Positions 48,769 through 58,262 of a stretch of 58,961 nucleotides of DNA are shown here, piece by piece. The DNA lies in contig OU612066.1 in assembly GCA_914767715.1 (NCBI GenBank), forward strand, positions 39,470,283 to 39,529,243. The letters are read 5' to 3'. The position numbers were made by a program, and so were the translations under genes. The notes under the pieces are model-generated. The model searched no databases. It was not told the origin of the DNA and saw only the letters and a list, made by a program, of their open reading frames with translations. Source of the stretch: Membranipora membranacea (Eukaryota; Bryozoa; Gymnolaemata; Cheilostomatida; Membraniporidae). Position 1 is the first letter of the stretch. Every line of letters begins with the position of its first letter.

Positions 48769-49374
48769 TGTTGATTACCGGTAAGCCCAGCCCTTCTCTC
48801 TATAGTATGAGATCTTCACAGAGTTGCTGTAAAATACTGGGCAGAGGGTGTAATATTCTGTAATGTCTTAAATCTACAGTCTATAGGGCTGACGTGTACT
48901 GCTAGTCCATATTTGGAAGTGTGTAGCGAAAACGAAAATTGTCCAATAGCTATAAGCTACGTAAGTGTAAGGACAGGATACCCTCGGTTGATCACAGGAT
49001 ATCCATTGAGACATTAATGGTCCCGAAATTATAATAAGGTCTATTAAACATCCGTCTGTCAAACATCTGTCTGTCGATTAAACATTCTATACTGACATTT
49101 GATTAGCATTGGTATTAGCATTAGTAGGATGTGTAATTAATCATAGAATCAGCTTATGCCTTATTTATCAAAAAGTACATCGTACATTGATAAAAGGTTT
49201 AACCGTTGCTTTAACAAACAAGATGAGCTATAAGCCCTAAATATTAAGTTTATATGGTTAAATAAATGACTGTCCTTGTTGGACTGTTCTGAATACCAAT
49301 AACTGTCTAGTATTTGCTATTGTTGATATAATAAGTCTACAGGTAAACTGAAAGTAACATTATGATGTGTAACA
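48769..49374 (-). repeat. Predicted 3' LTR of gypsy element 3
   Basis: On the minus strand it begins TGTTACACATC immediately after the purine tract AAGATATGGGAGGA and ends near GGTAATCAACA, giving TGTT/AACA ends and a length of about 606 bp. The purine-tract junction is convincing. The outer end is less so, because the second LTR lies beyond the right edge of the window and cannot be aligned. Confidence 0.5.
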
Positions 49375-49388
49375 TCCTCCCATATCTT
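49375..49388 (-). other. Polypurine tract of gypsy element 3
   Basis: On the minus strand AAGATATGGGAGGA directly precedes the LTR start TGTTACACATC. This is the expected position and composition for the plus-strand primer. Confidence 0.65.
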
Positions 49389-50459
49389 AAGAGGAGGTCA
49401 CTCCTGGGACCTGGCATAGGTTTAATGATAGAATTATAATAATAATAAAGAATACTAACCTTAAACCTATGTGAATACTAAAAAAATTCTAACAGTGTAT
49501 TGGGATTTCCATCAAATAGGAATTTACAGAAAACAAAACTTAGTCCTCATTGTAATGATCAGTTCGAAATAGTGTAATACAGTACAAGAAAATTAAATAC
49601 AGCCATTGTAACCACAAAAGTCATGCAGGACATTATTGCTCATTTTCCTGATTTGATACCTTGGGCATAAATAGGTGAGTAAGCTTCACCAAAAGTGATA
49701 GTAAGTACACAGTATTGCATATGCATCTTGACAGGTTCTTTTGTTTTCTGTCTAATGAGTTGTTTACTCATTTTAATACTGGAACTCTTCTAGATGCATG
49801 TGTAGTAGAGAAAAGAAAAAATATTTGTTTTTACACATGATTGATACTGACTAACTGAACTAGGCATTATTAGTAGGCCTAATAGTGGCAATGAATCTAT
49901 AATACTAAGATACTACTATTGTTAATACAGGCCATTAGGCATGGTTTGTTACTCTATTACTATGCCAAGCCACAGGGAATTATTAGTCAGAGTTATAGAT
50001 ATGTCCCATCATTTTAAATTAAAACCCTTCCCTTATTTATCATCTTCAGTCTCATACATCATTCATTCATTCATACATCATAAACATTCGTGCTTTTCAA
50101 TTTTTAAAGAAAACACCTGTTGGGTTCACCCTTTGTGAAATTGAAAAAGTACTGGTCACTGTTTTCTGTGACTACTGAAAAATTTAATTTTACCAATAAA
50201 AAAACAAACAACAAAATTTTAAATTCCAACTGATGTCCTCCCATATCTTGAACATGAGCCTGGTCCACCAGGCAAGTAAAATCTCTATTGTTATGTCATA
50301 AAAATTTCTGTGATGCGTATAAAATACAAAATGTTTATGATAAAGCGTGCCAAATAAAATTTTAAAAATTGACATCACAAGACTGAAACAAAATAATCGA
50401 ATAAAATAGCATGAGTTACAGGATAATGATTTATAAAAAACACAATACTAAAAGCATAT
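49389..50459 (-). other. Long 3' non-coding region of gypsy element 3
   Basis: About 1.07 kb between the Pol stop and the purine tract, with no supported reading frame. At 50236-50249 it contains a second exact copy (14 of 14) of the purine tract sequence AAGATATGGGAGGA, not followed by TG. It could be an auxiliary plus-strand primer, a remnant of an older 3' end, or a lost downstream gene. Confidence 0.5.
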
Positions 50460-53400
50460 TTATGGGCTATTATATACAAACAGATCATCTCTCCTGCGGC
50501 GAGGTTTTCTCCTCAGCCCATATCCTGTCTCATCTTGCCTGTCCACTGTTGGTGCTGGGGTCTCTGTTCCTGCATCACCAACTCTTGATGGATCATCCAC
50601 ACTCTCAGCTTTACCGTCACTTGCGATGCTGCTTCCATCATCCTTTCCATCATCATCTCTTCCGTCATCATGACTACCATCATTTCTGACATCATCTTCA
50701 TCCGTCGATATCACTGGGTCACTATCAAAGTCATCTATGTCACTATTGTTGGCTTCCTGGCCTGACCCTTCTTCCTCTCCTTCTGACTCAGCTTCATCCT
50801 CGCTTGAATTTCCTGGTGAGTCAAAATCCAGTGATACATCAGATCCTCTCACAACTGGACCTCTGTACAGTTTGAGGTTATTCCGATGTACCCAGAATGG
50901 TTCCTGCTCAGCGTCATCGAAGAGTTGGATCCGAGCATTGGACTCTGTGACTTCTTTGACGATGTAAATTCCTTGCCATCTTTTAATGAATTTTGATGTC
51001 TTATTGCGATAGCCTCGGCGATTAAAATACAATACAGAGTCACCAATCTGAATCTTGATGGTGTTAACTCCTCTGTCATAATATCGCTTCTGTCTTAGCT
51101 TGCCATCTTCGATGGCTTCCCTTGCTGCGCTCCAGACAGTTGACATCTTGTGCTGGAATACAGCGGGGTAAGTTCCTTCTTCTATGGCAGCTTCTGTACT
51201 GGGTTGCATCAGCTCATATGGGAGTTTTGGCTCACGGCCCATAAATAACATGTGTGGTGAGGCATTCACCACAGTATGACGTGAAGAGTTGTATGCCAGT
51301 TGCACAAATCCTAGGTAGTCATCCCAGTTGTCATGGCGTTCGTTCACTATGTGGGACAACATGTTTCCGATTGATTTGTTCCTTATTTCACAGGCTCCGT
51401 TAGTCTGTGGGTGATACGGTGTTGTCTTTCTGTGGTCCACTTCCATCAGCTTATTGATTTCAGCGACGACTTCTGACAGAAAGTTCTTTGCCCTGTCGCT
51501 GATAAGAACTTTTGGAGCCCCAAATCTGCAGAAAATCCTATTTATGTAGGACCTAGCAACTGTGCTGGCCTTTTGGTCCACCGTAGCCTCCATTTCGGTC
51601 CACTTGGTGAAGTGGTCTGTCCATACCAGTATATGTTTGTTGCCAGTTTTGGTTGTAGTCAGTGGTCCTTGGAAATCCACTGCCAGAACATGGAACGGGT
51701 ACTCAGCATACTGGTTCTTCAGAGGCATTCTGACTGGTACCTTGGGGTTCTTCTTCATCTGACATGAGCCACAGCGAGATATATAATCTCTCACCACCCT
51801 GGCCATGTGAGGGAACCAATACTGATCATATAGTTTGAGCATTGTCTTAGTTTCACCTGGGTGGATAGCAGTTAGGGAATCATGTATCGCAAACAGCAAA
51901 TCCTTCCTCTGGTTGGCCGGGATTGCCAGAAGCAGGCGGTCCCGTGGGCCGAGTTTGTACAGTACTCCTTTCTGCATGACGAACTCCTCACTAGATTTCT
52001 GAATCTCCCTCTGCTGTCTCTTGGTGCTATCTAGAGGGTATTTAGAGCGTTCTTTGAACATGATGATTGGTCCCAGCAAGAAATCCTTCTTCTGATCATA
52101 CCGCATCATTTCATCTTCCTCTGTTCTCTCTGCATCGTCGATAGCAAACACTGCATAAACCATATCTTCAGGTGTCCTAGACAGGAAGCTCACTGTTTCC
52201 TCTGGGTATTTGGCTCGACTGAGTGCATCAGCTACGAGATTGTGTCTACCTGGTGTGTGGCTTATGGTGAAATCGTATTCCGCTAGTAGGATTGCCCAGC
52301 GTGCTAATTTCCCAGTTAGTTTAGCATCTTTGAGGATGTAAGTGCTTGACACGTTGTCTGTCTGAACCTGAAAGTGTCGATTGAGTAGATAACCACGAAA
52401 TCTCTTTACAGAACATACTATTGCATATAGCTCCTGGTGATAAGAGTGCCATTTCCTCTCATCTTCTGTCAAAGTCTTCGAATAAAAGGCGATGGGATGC
52501 TCCTTCCCATCCCTCTTTTGAGACAATACTGCACCGAGAGCATAACCTGAAGCATCTGTGGTCAATATGAATTCCACACTGAAATCAGGAAAGACCAATA
52601 CTGGTGCGGTTGTCAGGGCTTTCTTCAGCTTATTCATAGCTAACTCACACTCTTTGGTCCACTCAAACTCCACCTTATCACTAGTTAGCCGTGTCAGAGG
52701 CAATGCTATTGTGCTATAAGATCGAACAAAGGTCCTATAAAAGCCACACATCCCCAGAAATCGCCTAACCTCCCGTTGGCATTTCGGTGCTGGAAACTCC
52801 TTGACTTTATCTGTATTATGAGGGGAAACAGCTATCCCTTCTTGTGATATGATGTGTCCAAGATAGGTGATTTCTTTTTGGAAGAAATGACTCTTGGACA
52901 GCCGGTATTTCAGACCTGACGCGCGGAGGCGTTCAAACACTGTGCGTAAAAGCTGCATGTGACTCTCAAAGTCCGAGGAACACAACAACCAATCATCGAG
53001 ATATACAACCGAGCTCCCTGAACTAATTAAGTCAGCCATCATGGCCATCGACAGGCGAGCAAACGTTGCTGGACTGGACTTGAGTCCTTGGGCCATGACA
53101 CGGAAACGGTATACACCAAACTCGGTGATGAATGACGACTTCTCACGGGAATCTTCATGTAATTCAACCTGGAAAAATCCCTGTGCTAAGTCAATGGCTG
53201 AGAAAAACGTCTTACCATGCATAATCTCCATCGCGCTCTCGATTGAAGACAAGTACATAGATTGGGTTTTAGTGATTTTGTTCAGCTTCCTGTAGTCTAC
53301 ACAGAATCGATAACTCCCATCCTTTTTCCTGATCAAAAGAATAGGTGAACTATAATGTCCACTAGCCATTTCTATCATGCCTTTCTCAAGCATATCGTCA

Positions 53401-54401
53401 ATCTGTTTCTTGACTTCGGCTTTTAGCCCTTGTGGTATAGGGTAGGGCTTGCTCCTTACTGGACCTGCATCTGGGTCAGTTTCGATGACGTGTTTTACCA
53501 ATGAAGTACGGCCGAGCTCTGCGATAGTCTCAGCAATACAGTCGGAGAATTCATTTATCAATTTACGGAACGACTCCATCTGTTCTGTATTGAGGGTGGT
53601 CTTCTCCTGATCTAAACCATCACCGGGTTTTTCTCTGTTTGTGGCTCTGGTCCTGGGCGTTGTCTCCAAACCTGTCAATAGTAGCTCATCCTCTCCTACA
53701 CCTTCTGCTTCCCCGATAACCGTATTTACTTGGATCATCTGTGGAGAGCTAGATGTATTCATTACAGGTACTACTATTTGACGATGGGTTGGGACACTTA
53801 AACTCCGACCAAACATCAAATGTCTTGGGCCGCTAGTGCTGTCACCCTCAAAATAAACGAAATCATCACGACTCACTGAAGAGTCGATCTCTGCAAGTAC
53901 CGCTACTTCAGATAGGGGGGGAATATGGACAGAAGCAACAACCCTCACCTTGTGAGAGCTAACCATGTTGATTTTGTGCTTACCTTTCTGTCCACCCATC
54001 GGTATAACATCATGTCCAATCTTCAACTGGCACTTGGAGAAATTATAAGTAACATCCCCTAATTTCTCCAAGAAGTCTGCTCCAAGTAGAACATCTTGTG
54101 CAATATCATTGGCGACATGAAAACATTGATTTACCAGTGATGACCCTAGCTGGACCTTTACCGCAACTCTCCAAGATATATCTATCGGTACACCATTGAC
54201 ACCAGTCGCTTCCAAATCTGAAGGGTATAGTTTGAGTTTCAATTCCTTGGCCGTTTTACCTTTTATCAATGAAACAGTAGCTCCAGCATCCGCCAATGCA
54301 AGTTGGGGTTTGCCATTCAGTTCAATCGGTACGACTGCTTGTCTGCATCGTCCTCCTTTAATCCCAGCTATAATTTCTTGGACACTGAAGCTCTCTGATT
54401 G
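50460..54401 (-). CDS. pol: Gypsy element 3 Pol (protease, RT, RNase H, integrase)
   Basis: About 1313 residues if read from the codon after the UGA. The next in-frame possibilities for a start are non-ATG, so expression by readthrough is the simplest reading. Order: retropepsin with ADAGATVSLI (active-site DAG instead of DTG or DSG, residue about 38); RT with FCVDYRKLNKI, FSAIDLAQGFFQ and catalytic YLDD (about 467-470); RNase H with TTDASGYALGAVL, HQELYAI, QTDN and ADALSR; integrase with the HHCC zinc region ending CGSCQMKKN, then AVDFQG, ISDRAKNF and NGACEIRNKS supplying the D, D and E. A GPY/F-like end (RWQGIYIV) is followed by a very acidic Asp/Ser/Glu tail and a basic RRKPRRRR near the C-terminus. 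It copies RNA to DNA and integrates it. Confidence 0.93.
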   Translation of the reverse strand, partial: QSESFSVQEIIAGIKGGRCRQAVVPIELNGKPQLALADAGATVSLIKGKTAKELKLKLYPSDLEATGVNGVPIDISWRVAVKVQLGSSLVNQCFHVANDIAQDVLLGADFLEKLGDVTYNFSKCQLKIGHDVIPMGGQKGKHKINMVSSHKVRVVASVHIPPLSEVAVLAEIDSSVSRDDFVYFEGDSTSGPRHLMFGRSLSVPTHRQIVVPVMNTSSSPQMIQVNTVIGEAEGVGEDELLLTGLETTPRTRATNREKPGDGLDQEKTTLNTEQMESFRKLINEFSDCIAETIAELGRTSLVKHVIETDPDAGPVRSKPYPIPQGLKAEVKKQIDDMLEKGMIEMASGHYSSPILLIRKKDGSYRFCVDYRKLNKITKTQSMYLSSIESAMEIMHGKTFFSAIDLAQGFFQVELHEDSREKSSFITEFGVYRFRVMAQGLKSSPATFARLSMAMMADLISSGSSVVYLDDWLLCSSDFESHMQLLRTVFERLRASGLKYRLSKSHFFQKEITYLGHIISQEGIAVSPHNTDKVKEFPAPKCQREVRRFLGMCGFYRTFVRSYSTIALPLTRLTSDKVEFEWTKECELAMNKLKKALTTAPVLVFPDFSVEFILTTDASGYALGAVLSQKRDGKEHPIAFYSKTLTEDERKWHSYHQELYAIVCSVKRFRGYLLNRHFQVQTDNVSSTYILKDAKLTGKLARWAILLAEYDFTISHTPGRHNLVADALSRAKYPEETVSFLSRTPEDMVYAVFAIDDAERTEEDEMMRYDQKKDFLLGPIIMFKERSKYPLDSTKRQQREIQKSSEEFVMQKGVLYKLGPRDRLLLAIPANQRKDLLFAIHDSLTAIHPGETKTMLKLYDQYWFPHMARVVRDYISRCGSCQMKKNPKVPVRMPLKNQYAEYPFHVLAVDFQGPLTTTKTGNKHILVWTDHFTKWTEMEATVDQKASTVARSYINRIFCRFGAPKVLISDRAKNFLSEVVAEINKLMEVDHRKTTPYHPQTNGACEIRNKSIGNMLSHIVNERHDNWDDYLGFVQLAYNSSRHTVVNASPHMLFMGREPKLPYELMQPSTEAAIEEGTYPAVFQHKMSTVWSAAREAIEDGKLRQKRYYDRGVNTIKIQIGDSVLYFNRRGYRNKTSKFIKRWQGIYIVKEVTESNARIQLFDDAEQEPFWVHRNNLKLYRGPVVRGSDVSLDFDSPGNSSEDEAESEGEEEGSGQEANNSDIDDFDSDPVISTDEDDVRNDGSHDDGRDDDGKDDGSSIASDGKAESVDDPSRVGDAGTETPAPTVDRQDETGYGLRRKPRRRRDDLFVYNSP

Positions 54402-54410
54402 TCATTGTGG
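54396..54410 (-). promoter_or_regulatory. Candidate stop-codon readthrough site between Env and Pol
   Basis: On the coding strand CCA CAA TGA CAA TCA: stop codon at 54404-54402, followed by CAATCA. This satisfies the CARYYA context known from tobamovirus-type readthrough and the CARNBA consensus found in yeast. The preceding CAA codon is also as in the tobamovirus site. Pol is open directly downstream in the same frame, with no ATG at its start. Readthrough here is inference from context. Confidence 0.75.
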
Positions 54411-57400
54411 TAAATTTGGGTAGATCGGCGTATATGGGGGAATTGTTGAGACTGTTGATGGTGCGCTCGGTGTCACCGTGCGTTGAGCACCACGTTCGAC
54501 ATCGGCCATTATGACATATTCTTTGAAAGAAGTCTGATCAGAAGCGTCTCTACATAGTGGTTCGAGTTCGTGGGCCTTGATTTCAGACAAATCATTGGTT
54601 GAACCACTGGTGGAACCTTCCGTATGACCAACTGCTGCAACTAGACCCGAGACTTTTCTGAAACTACATAACCTACGAAGACAGCTGACTAAACCGCCAA
54701 AAGTTATGAGCGAGACTAAAATATTGGAAGCCAAGGTCCAGAGTTCAAAGCCAGATGCGACATGACCACCGAAGAGAAAACTGAAATATGCACCTCCCAA
54801 CAAGTTCTCTTTTGATTCAATCACATTCTTCTCAAATGTGTGATACGGACCTGACTGCACCCCCATGGCCTCTAGTACCTTCTTCTGACGAGATAATGTG
54901 GCGAGTATCTCATTCAAATCGGAATGAGATGAAAATCTCTGCCAGTCCATACGGTGGGCTTGGTTATAAATCGTCTCGTGAACATGAATTGGATGAGCGC
55001 CTAAGGATAAGCCTGGTATCCTTAAGTCCTCGGACAAAACAGCTTCTGTCAAGGAGCCATTATGGTCGTACCACATGATCCTACCTTCAAGTCGTAAGGC
55101 CACCTTTGGTCTAGAACTACATAAAACATGAATGCTCTGCCGATAAACCACGTTGTCGGTGGGATCTAGAAAGCCTGTATGGGTTGATGTGCCGATGGTA
55201 ATATTTATGGGTAAGAACTGGGTGCAGTTGTCTTTTTCCATGGGTAAAAATGTATAATTACTGATCTCAGTACAGGGATAAACCTGTAGAAATCCCTGAC
55301 CAGCTTCTGCTCTTATATTGCTATGGCCAAGTATGTGTCTGGCTACACTCGTAGGATGATGTTCAGCGAGAACAGTCAGTGTTCTCAATGCTTGTGCCAT
55401 ATTGTTGCAGGTATATTTGTACGACGCCCAGTAAAGATTCGTTTCTGATTGAGCAAGCTTATAGGCGAGGGGTTGTACCATTATACTGAAGGCGGCAGCC
55501 ATGCCACTACCGATTTGTACCTCCGGTTGTGCGCGTACGATTTCTATGGAATCGCTCAACATTTTGTTAACCCGGGAAGTCAAGTTTTGGGTTGATAGGT
55601 CTGTCGTATTGAAGGAGACTACTAAACCTTGATCCGATTTTAGAATCGGTGCCTTGGTGCATGAATTGGTTGGTCTGATTCCATGGTCGTAAAAGGTAAG
55701 GGCTATATCCTCAGCTGAGCTGATGAAGTGGTTGTCCAAATACCTTCCCTCGACTTCAAACCATTCCTCATATTTACAGAAATTCTCCTGTTGTGAGTTC
55801 CATACTAAAATGGACTCATCATCCAATCTGCACTGGCCCCATTCGAACTTGCAATGTGACACGTCACCAGCGCTGCTCGAGAAACTTGCATCTCCGTAAC
55901 GCTTGAACACGGTGGCCGTGATGTAGCTACATTGCTTGTATGAAAAATTGTGCCACTTACAACAATATACATACGATATGTCCGCAGAGTTCCTGGTGGA
56001 GTATACTCCATCTCCACCGTAGAGTTTTCCCTCACTGCATTTACTGGTCCGAACCATTTCTCTACACTCTGACGCAGTGACAGAAAGTGCTGAGTTGGAT
56101 ACCTTTTTGTCCCTCACATCAGTGAAGAATGAAATTTGAGTGGAAACAGTGAACTCAGTTTTCATACACTGGATGGCATCTACTCTCCACTCGACTGAGT
56201 TTTCCGTATATACCATTGCTTTGATCGGGACTGGTTCGTGTGTATTACTTGTGTCGGGTCCGGTATCGCATTTGTAATCATACGAGAACCTGTGAATGTC
56301 CGGTAATGCCAACTCAGAAGAACTACATACAAGAGGTCGTTCTGCATAAACAGGGCCGGTAGCGTTTAATGGAGTGTAGTTCCTTGTCGAGTTCTGGTTA
56401 GAGGCTGTCACTCCCCCGAGTAGACAGCAGAAGGTTAGAGCAGCTAGTGTCACCATCTGGATGGTTGCCAGCTGCTTAACCTTCTTAGCCTTGGCCTTGG
56501 GTCTCCTGGTCGACCTGACCTGGTGTACCTGCTGGCCAACCTCGACAGACTCCTCATTAGCCATGACGAAGTTGACGAAATCGTCGTCCTCCATCTGGCT
56601 AACGGCATTCACTTTATTATACTCTGGACAATGTTTCCTAATATGGCCCCATTGTTTGCAGTGGCCACATTGATCTTTACCGTGAGTACGAGGTGTTTGT
56701 TGTGAGTGGTCAGCCTGCGCACCCTTGTTCCATTGTTGATGCTGGCCGTACCCTCTGTTTTGGTTACCGTGGTTGTTGTATCGATCATTGCGATACCCAC
56801 CATGGTTATTGTAATTATTATTGTAATAACCGTTTCTGTTTTGATTGTTGTTGTAGTAACCGTTTCTATTTTGGTTGTTGTGGTAGCCCTGACCTCTACC
56901 CCGCATCCGACCTCTATTCTGGTAGTTTTGAGGCACTCTGGTCTGATTTTGCACCAGATTCTTAAGGTGCGACACCTCTTTGTTGAGTGAAGTCAAACTG
57001 TCTTTGACCTGGAGCACAGTTTCCTCCTCCTCTGACTCGTCATCGGCGTTGACACCACAAACTTTCTCGTTCGCTGCCTTCTGATAGTCTAACGCCTCTA
57101 ACCGAGCAGCCTCTTTCCTTGCCCCCTCTAATGTTTTTACATTCTTCTTGACTAGAGCGTCTTTTAAAGAGGGTTTCATATGATCTATGAATAGACCTGA
57201 AAGTAGTTTTTCGTCCCTAGGACCGTCACTGTATGAGTAATTAACGGCCTCCATGAATTCTCCGTAATATTCTAGAACTGACTTTTTCCCCATTTTTATC
57301 AGCCAGACCTGCTTAGCACTAGTTGCAAACTCATCATTGAGCTTAACTTTCAGCTTGTGAAAATTTCCTGATAGGTGGGGGTCTGTTCGAAGCAGATTTT

Positions 57401-58262
57401 TGTATACCTGGTAGGCCCCGCCGTCAAGGGCTTCCACTAGAAATTGAGCTTTCTGCTGCTCATCTAGTTGGAGAGTCACCATACTCCGTTCCCATTTTTC
57501 AATAAATGCCTCCCAGTTTTCCCCAGCAGTGCCCTTGAATTTCTCCGTTTTGGGGGTCTCACGCGATATAATCACATTCGATTTTTGTTTTAGCCATTCG
57601 GACGGTAATGACAGGTTTGGTGAGGAGGGAGCAATCCTTGTTCTAACTGTTGGGACTGGAGGTATAGAGGGAAGAACACTACTTTGGGTAGATTGGCTGG
57701 CTTGACCATACAACGCCTGGTCAGTAGAGGTAGGTGGCATACTGGTAAGGTTGAGTTGTTCTTCAAAAGAACGTCTCAACTGCTCCTGTTGCCTTTTGAA
57801 CTGTTCTTGCTGGTGATTCATTTCCCGCAACATCTCAGCCTGACTTTGCTGGAATGAACGTTGTTGTTTCAACATTTCCTCCTGCAATTTAGACTGCTGT
57901 TGCTCATGCTCCTTGGCCTGGTTTATCATATGATTCTGCAATTCTGCTTGAGCTTTCCTCATATTTTCCTGCTGTTCCTCGCGGAATGCCTGTTCCAAAA
58001 AGGCCCTCTGGTCTTCCAAATCCCTCCTGTGGTTCTCTTCGGCTGACCTCAGCCTTGACAGCTCCTCCTCTCTCTGGCGGGTTAACTCTCTGAGCGATTG
58101 CCTCTCGATCAGCTGTTGTCCCTGTGTTGGTGGTGTTAACATCGACATCGGAGTATGTTCCCTAAATCCAAAGCCACTGATGTTTCGATCAGCACCGGTG
58201 CTCATATCTCTCCTTGCAGGTCTATCCCTTGTAGGTGAAGCGGGCGATTCGTTGTCCGACAT
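54402..58262 (-). CDS. gag-env: Gag-Env fusion protein of gypsy element 3
   Basis: 1286 codons from an ATG with an in-frame stop just upstream. Gag part: a Gln/Glu-rich coiled coil (about 50-172), capsid-like domain (about 225-405), Arg/Gly/Asn-rich region and zinc knuckle CGHCKQWGHIRKHC (about 532-545). A basic stretch KAKAKKVKQLATIQ is followed at about 603 by a hydrophobic signal-peptide-like VTLAALTFCCLLGGVTAS. The remaining about 660 residues are glycoprotein-like: at least nine N-x-S/T sequons, many cysteines, a transmembrane segment (about 1172-1197) and a tail of about 88 residues with PSAP (1265-1268) and YPNL (1281-1284) close to the stop. The ectodomain Cys pattern (SECREM, CCKW, VYPCTE) resembles class III or mononegavirus-type glycoproteins more than retroviral Env; this is a weak family call. 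Likely role: particle core plus membrane glycoprotein in one precursor, separated by signal peptidase. Confidence 0.85.
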   Translation of the reverse strand: MSDNESPASPTRDRPARRDMSTGADRNISGFGFREHTPMSMLTPPTQGQQLIERQSLRELTRQREEELSRLRSAEENHRRDLEDQRAFLEQAFREEQQENMRKAQAELQNHMINQAKEHEQQQSKLQEEMLKQQRSFQQSQAEMLREMNHQQEQFKRQQEQLRRSFEEQLNLTSMPPTSTDQALYGQASQSTQSSVLPSIPPVPTVRTRIAPSSPNLSLPSEWLKQKSNVIISRETPKTEKFKGTAGENWEAFIEKWERSMVTLQLDEQQKAQFLVEALDGGAYQVYKNLLRTDPHLSGNFHKLKVKLNDEFATSAKQVWLIKMGKKSVLEYYGEFMEAVNYSYSDGPRDEKLLSGLFIDHMKPSLKDALVKKNVKTLEGARKEAARLEALDYQKAANEKVCGVNADDESEEEETVLQVKDSLTSLNKEVSHLKNLVQNQTRVPQNYQNRGRMRGRGQGYHNNQNRNGYYNNNQNRNGYYNNNYNNHGGYRNDRYNNHGNQNRGYGQHQQWNKGAQADHSQQTPRTHGKDQCGHCKQWGHIRKHCPEYNKVNAVSQMEDDDFVNFVMANEESVEVGQQVHQVRSTRRPKAKAKKVKQLATIQMVTLAALTFCCLLGGVTASNQNSTRNYTPLNATGPVYAERPLVCSSSELALPDIHRFSYDYKCDTGPDTSNTHEPVPIKAMVYTENSVEWRVDAIQCMKTEFTVSTQISFFTDVRDKKVSNSALSVTASECREMVRTSKCSEGKLYGGDGVYSTRNSADISYVYCCKWHNFSYKQCSYITATVFKRYGDASFSSSAGDVSHCKFEWGQCRLDDESILVWNSQQENFCKYEEWFEVEGRYLDNHFISSAEDIALTFYDHGIRPTNSCTKAPILKSDQGLVVSFNTTDLSTQNLTSRVNKMLSDSIEIVRAQPEVQIGSGMAAAFSIMVQPLAYKLAQSETNLYWASYKYTCNNMAQALRTLTVLAEHHPTSVARHILGHSNIRAEAGQGFLQVYPCTEISNYTFLPMEKDNCTQFLPINITIGTSTHTGFLDPTDNVVYRQSIHVLCSSRPKVALRLEGRIMWYDHNGSLTEAVLSEDLRIPGLSLGAHPIHVHETIYNQAHRMDWQRFSSHSDLNEILATLSRQKKVLEAMGVQSGPYHTFEKNVIESKENLLGGAYFSFLFGGHVASGFELWTLASNILVSLITFGGLVSCLRRLCSFRKVSGLVAAVGHTEGSTSGSTNDLSEIKAHELEPLCRDASDQTSFKEYVIMADVERGAQRTVTPSAPSTVSTIPPYTPIYPNLPQ

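Noticed and set aside
50190-50378. Accessory gene in the 3' region of gypsy 3
   Set aside because: The 62-codon frame is Phe/Ile/Trp-rich AT-driven sequence overlapping the purine-tract copy. No homology recognised.
54294-54296. Separate Pol protein starting just before the protease active site
   Set aside because: The apparent start is a TTG codon inside the protease fold. The frame is open upstream to the UGA, so Pol starts further back and readthrough is more likely.
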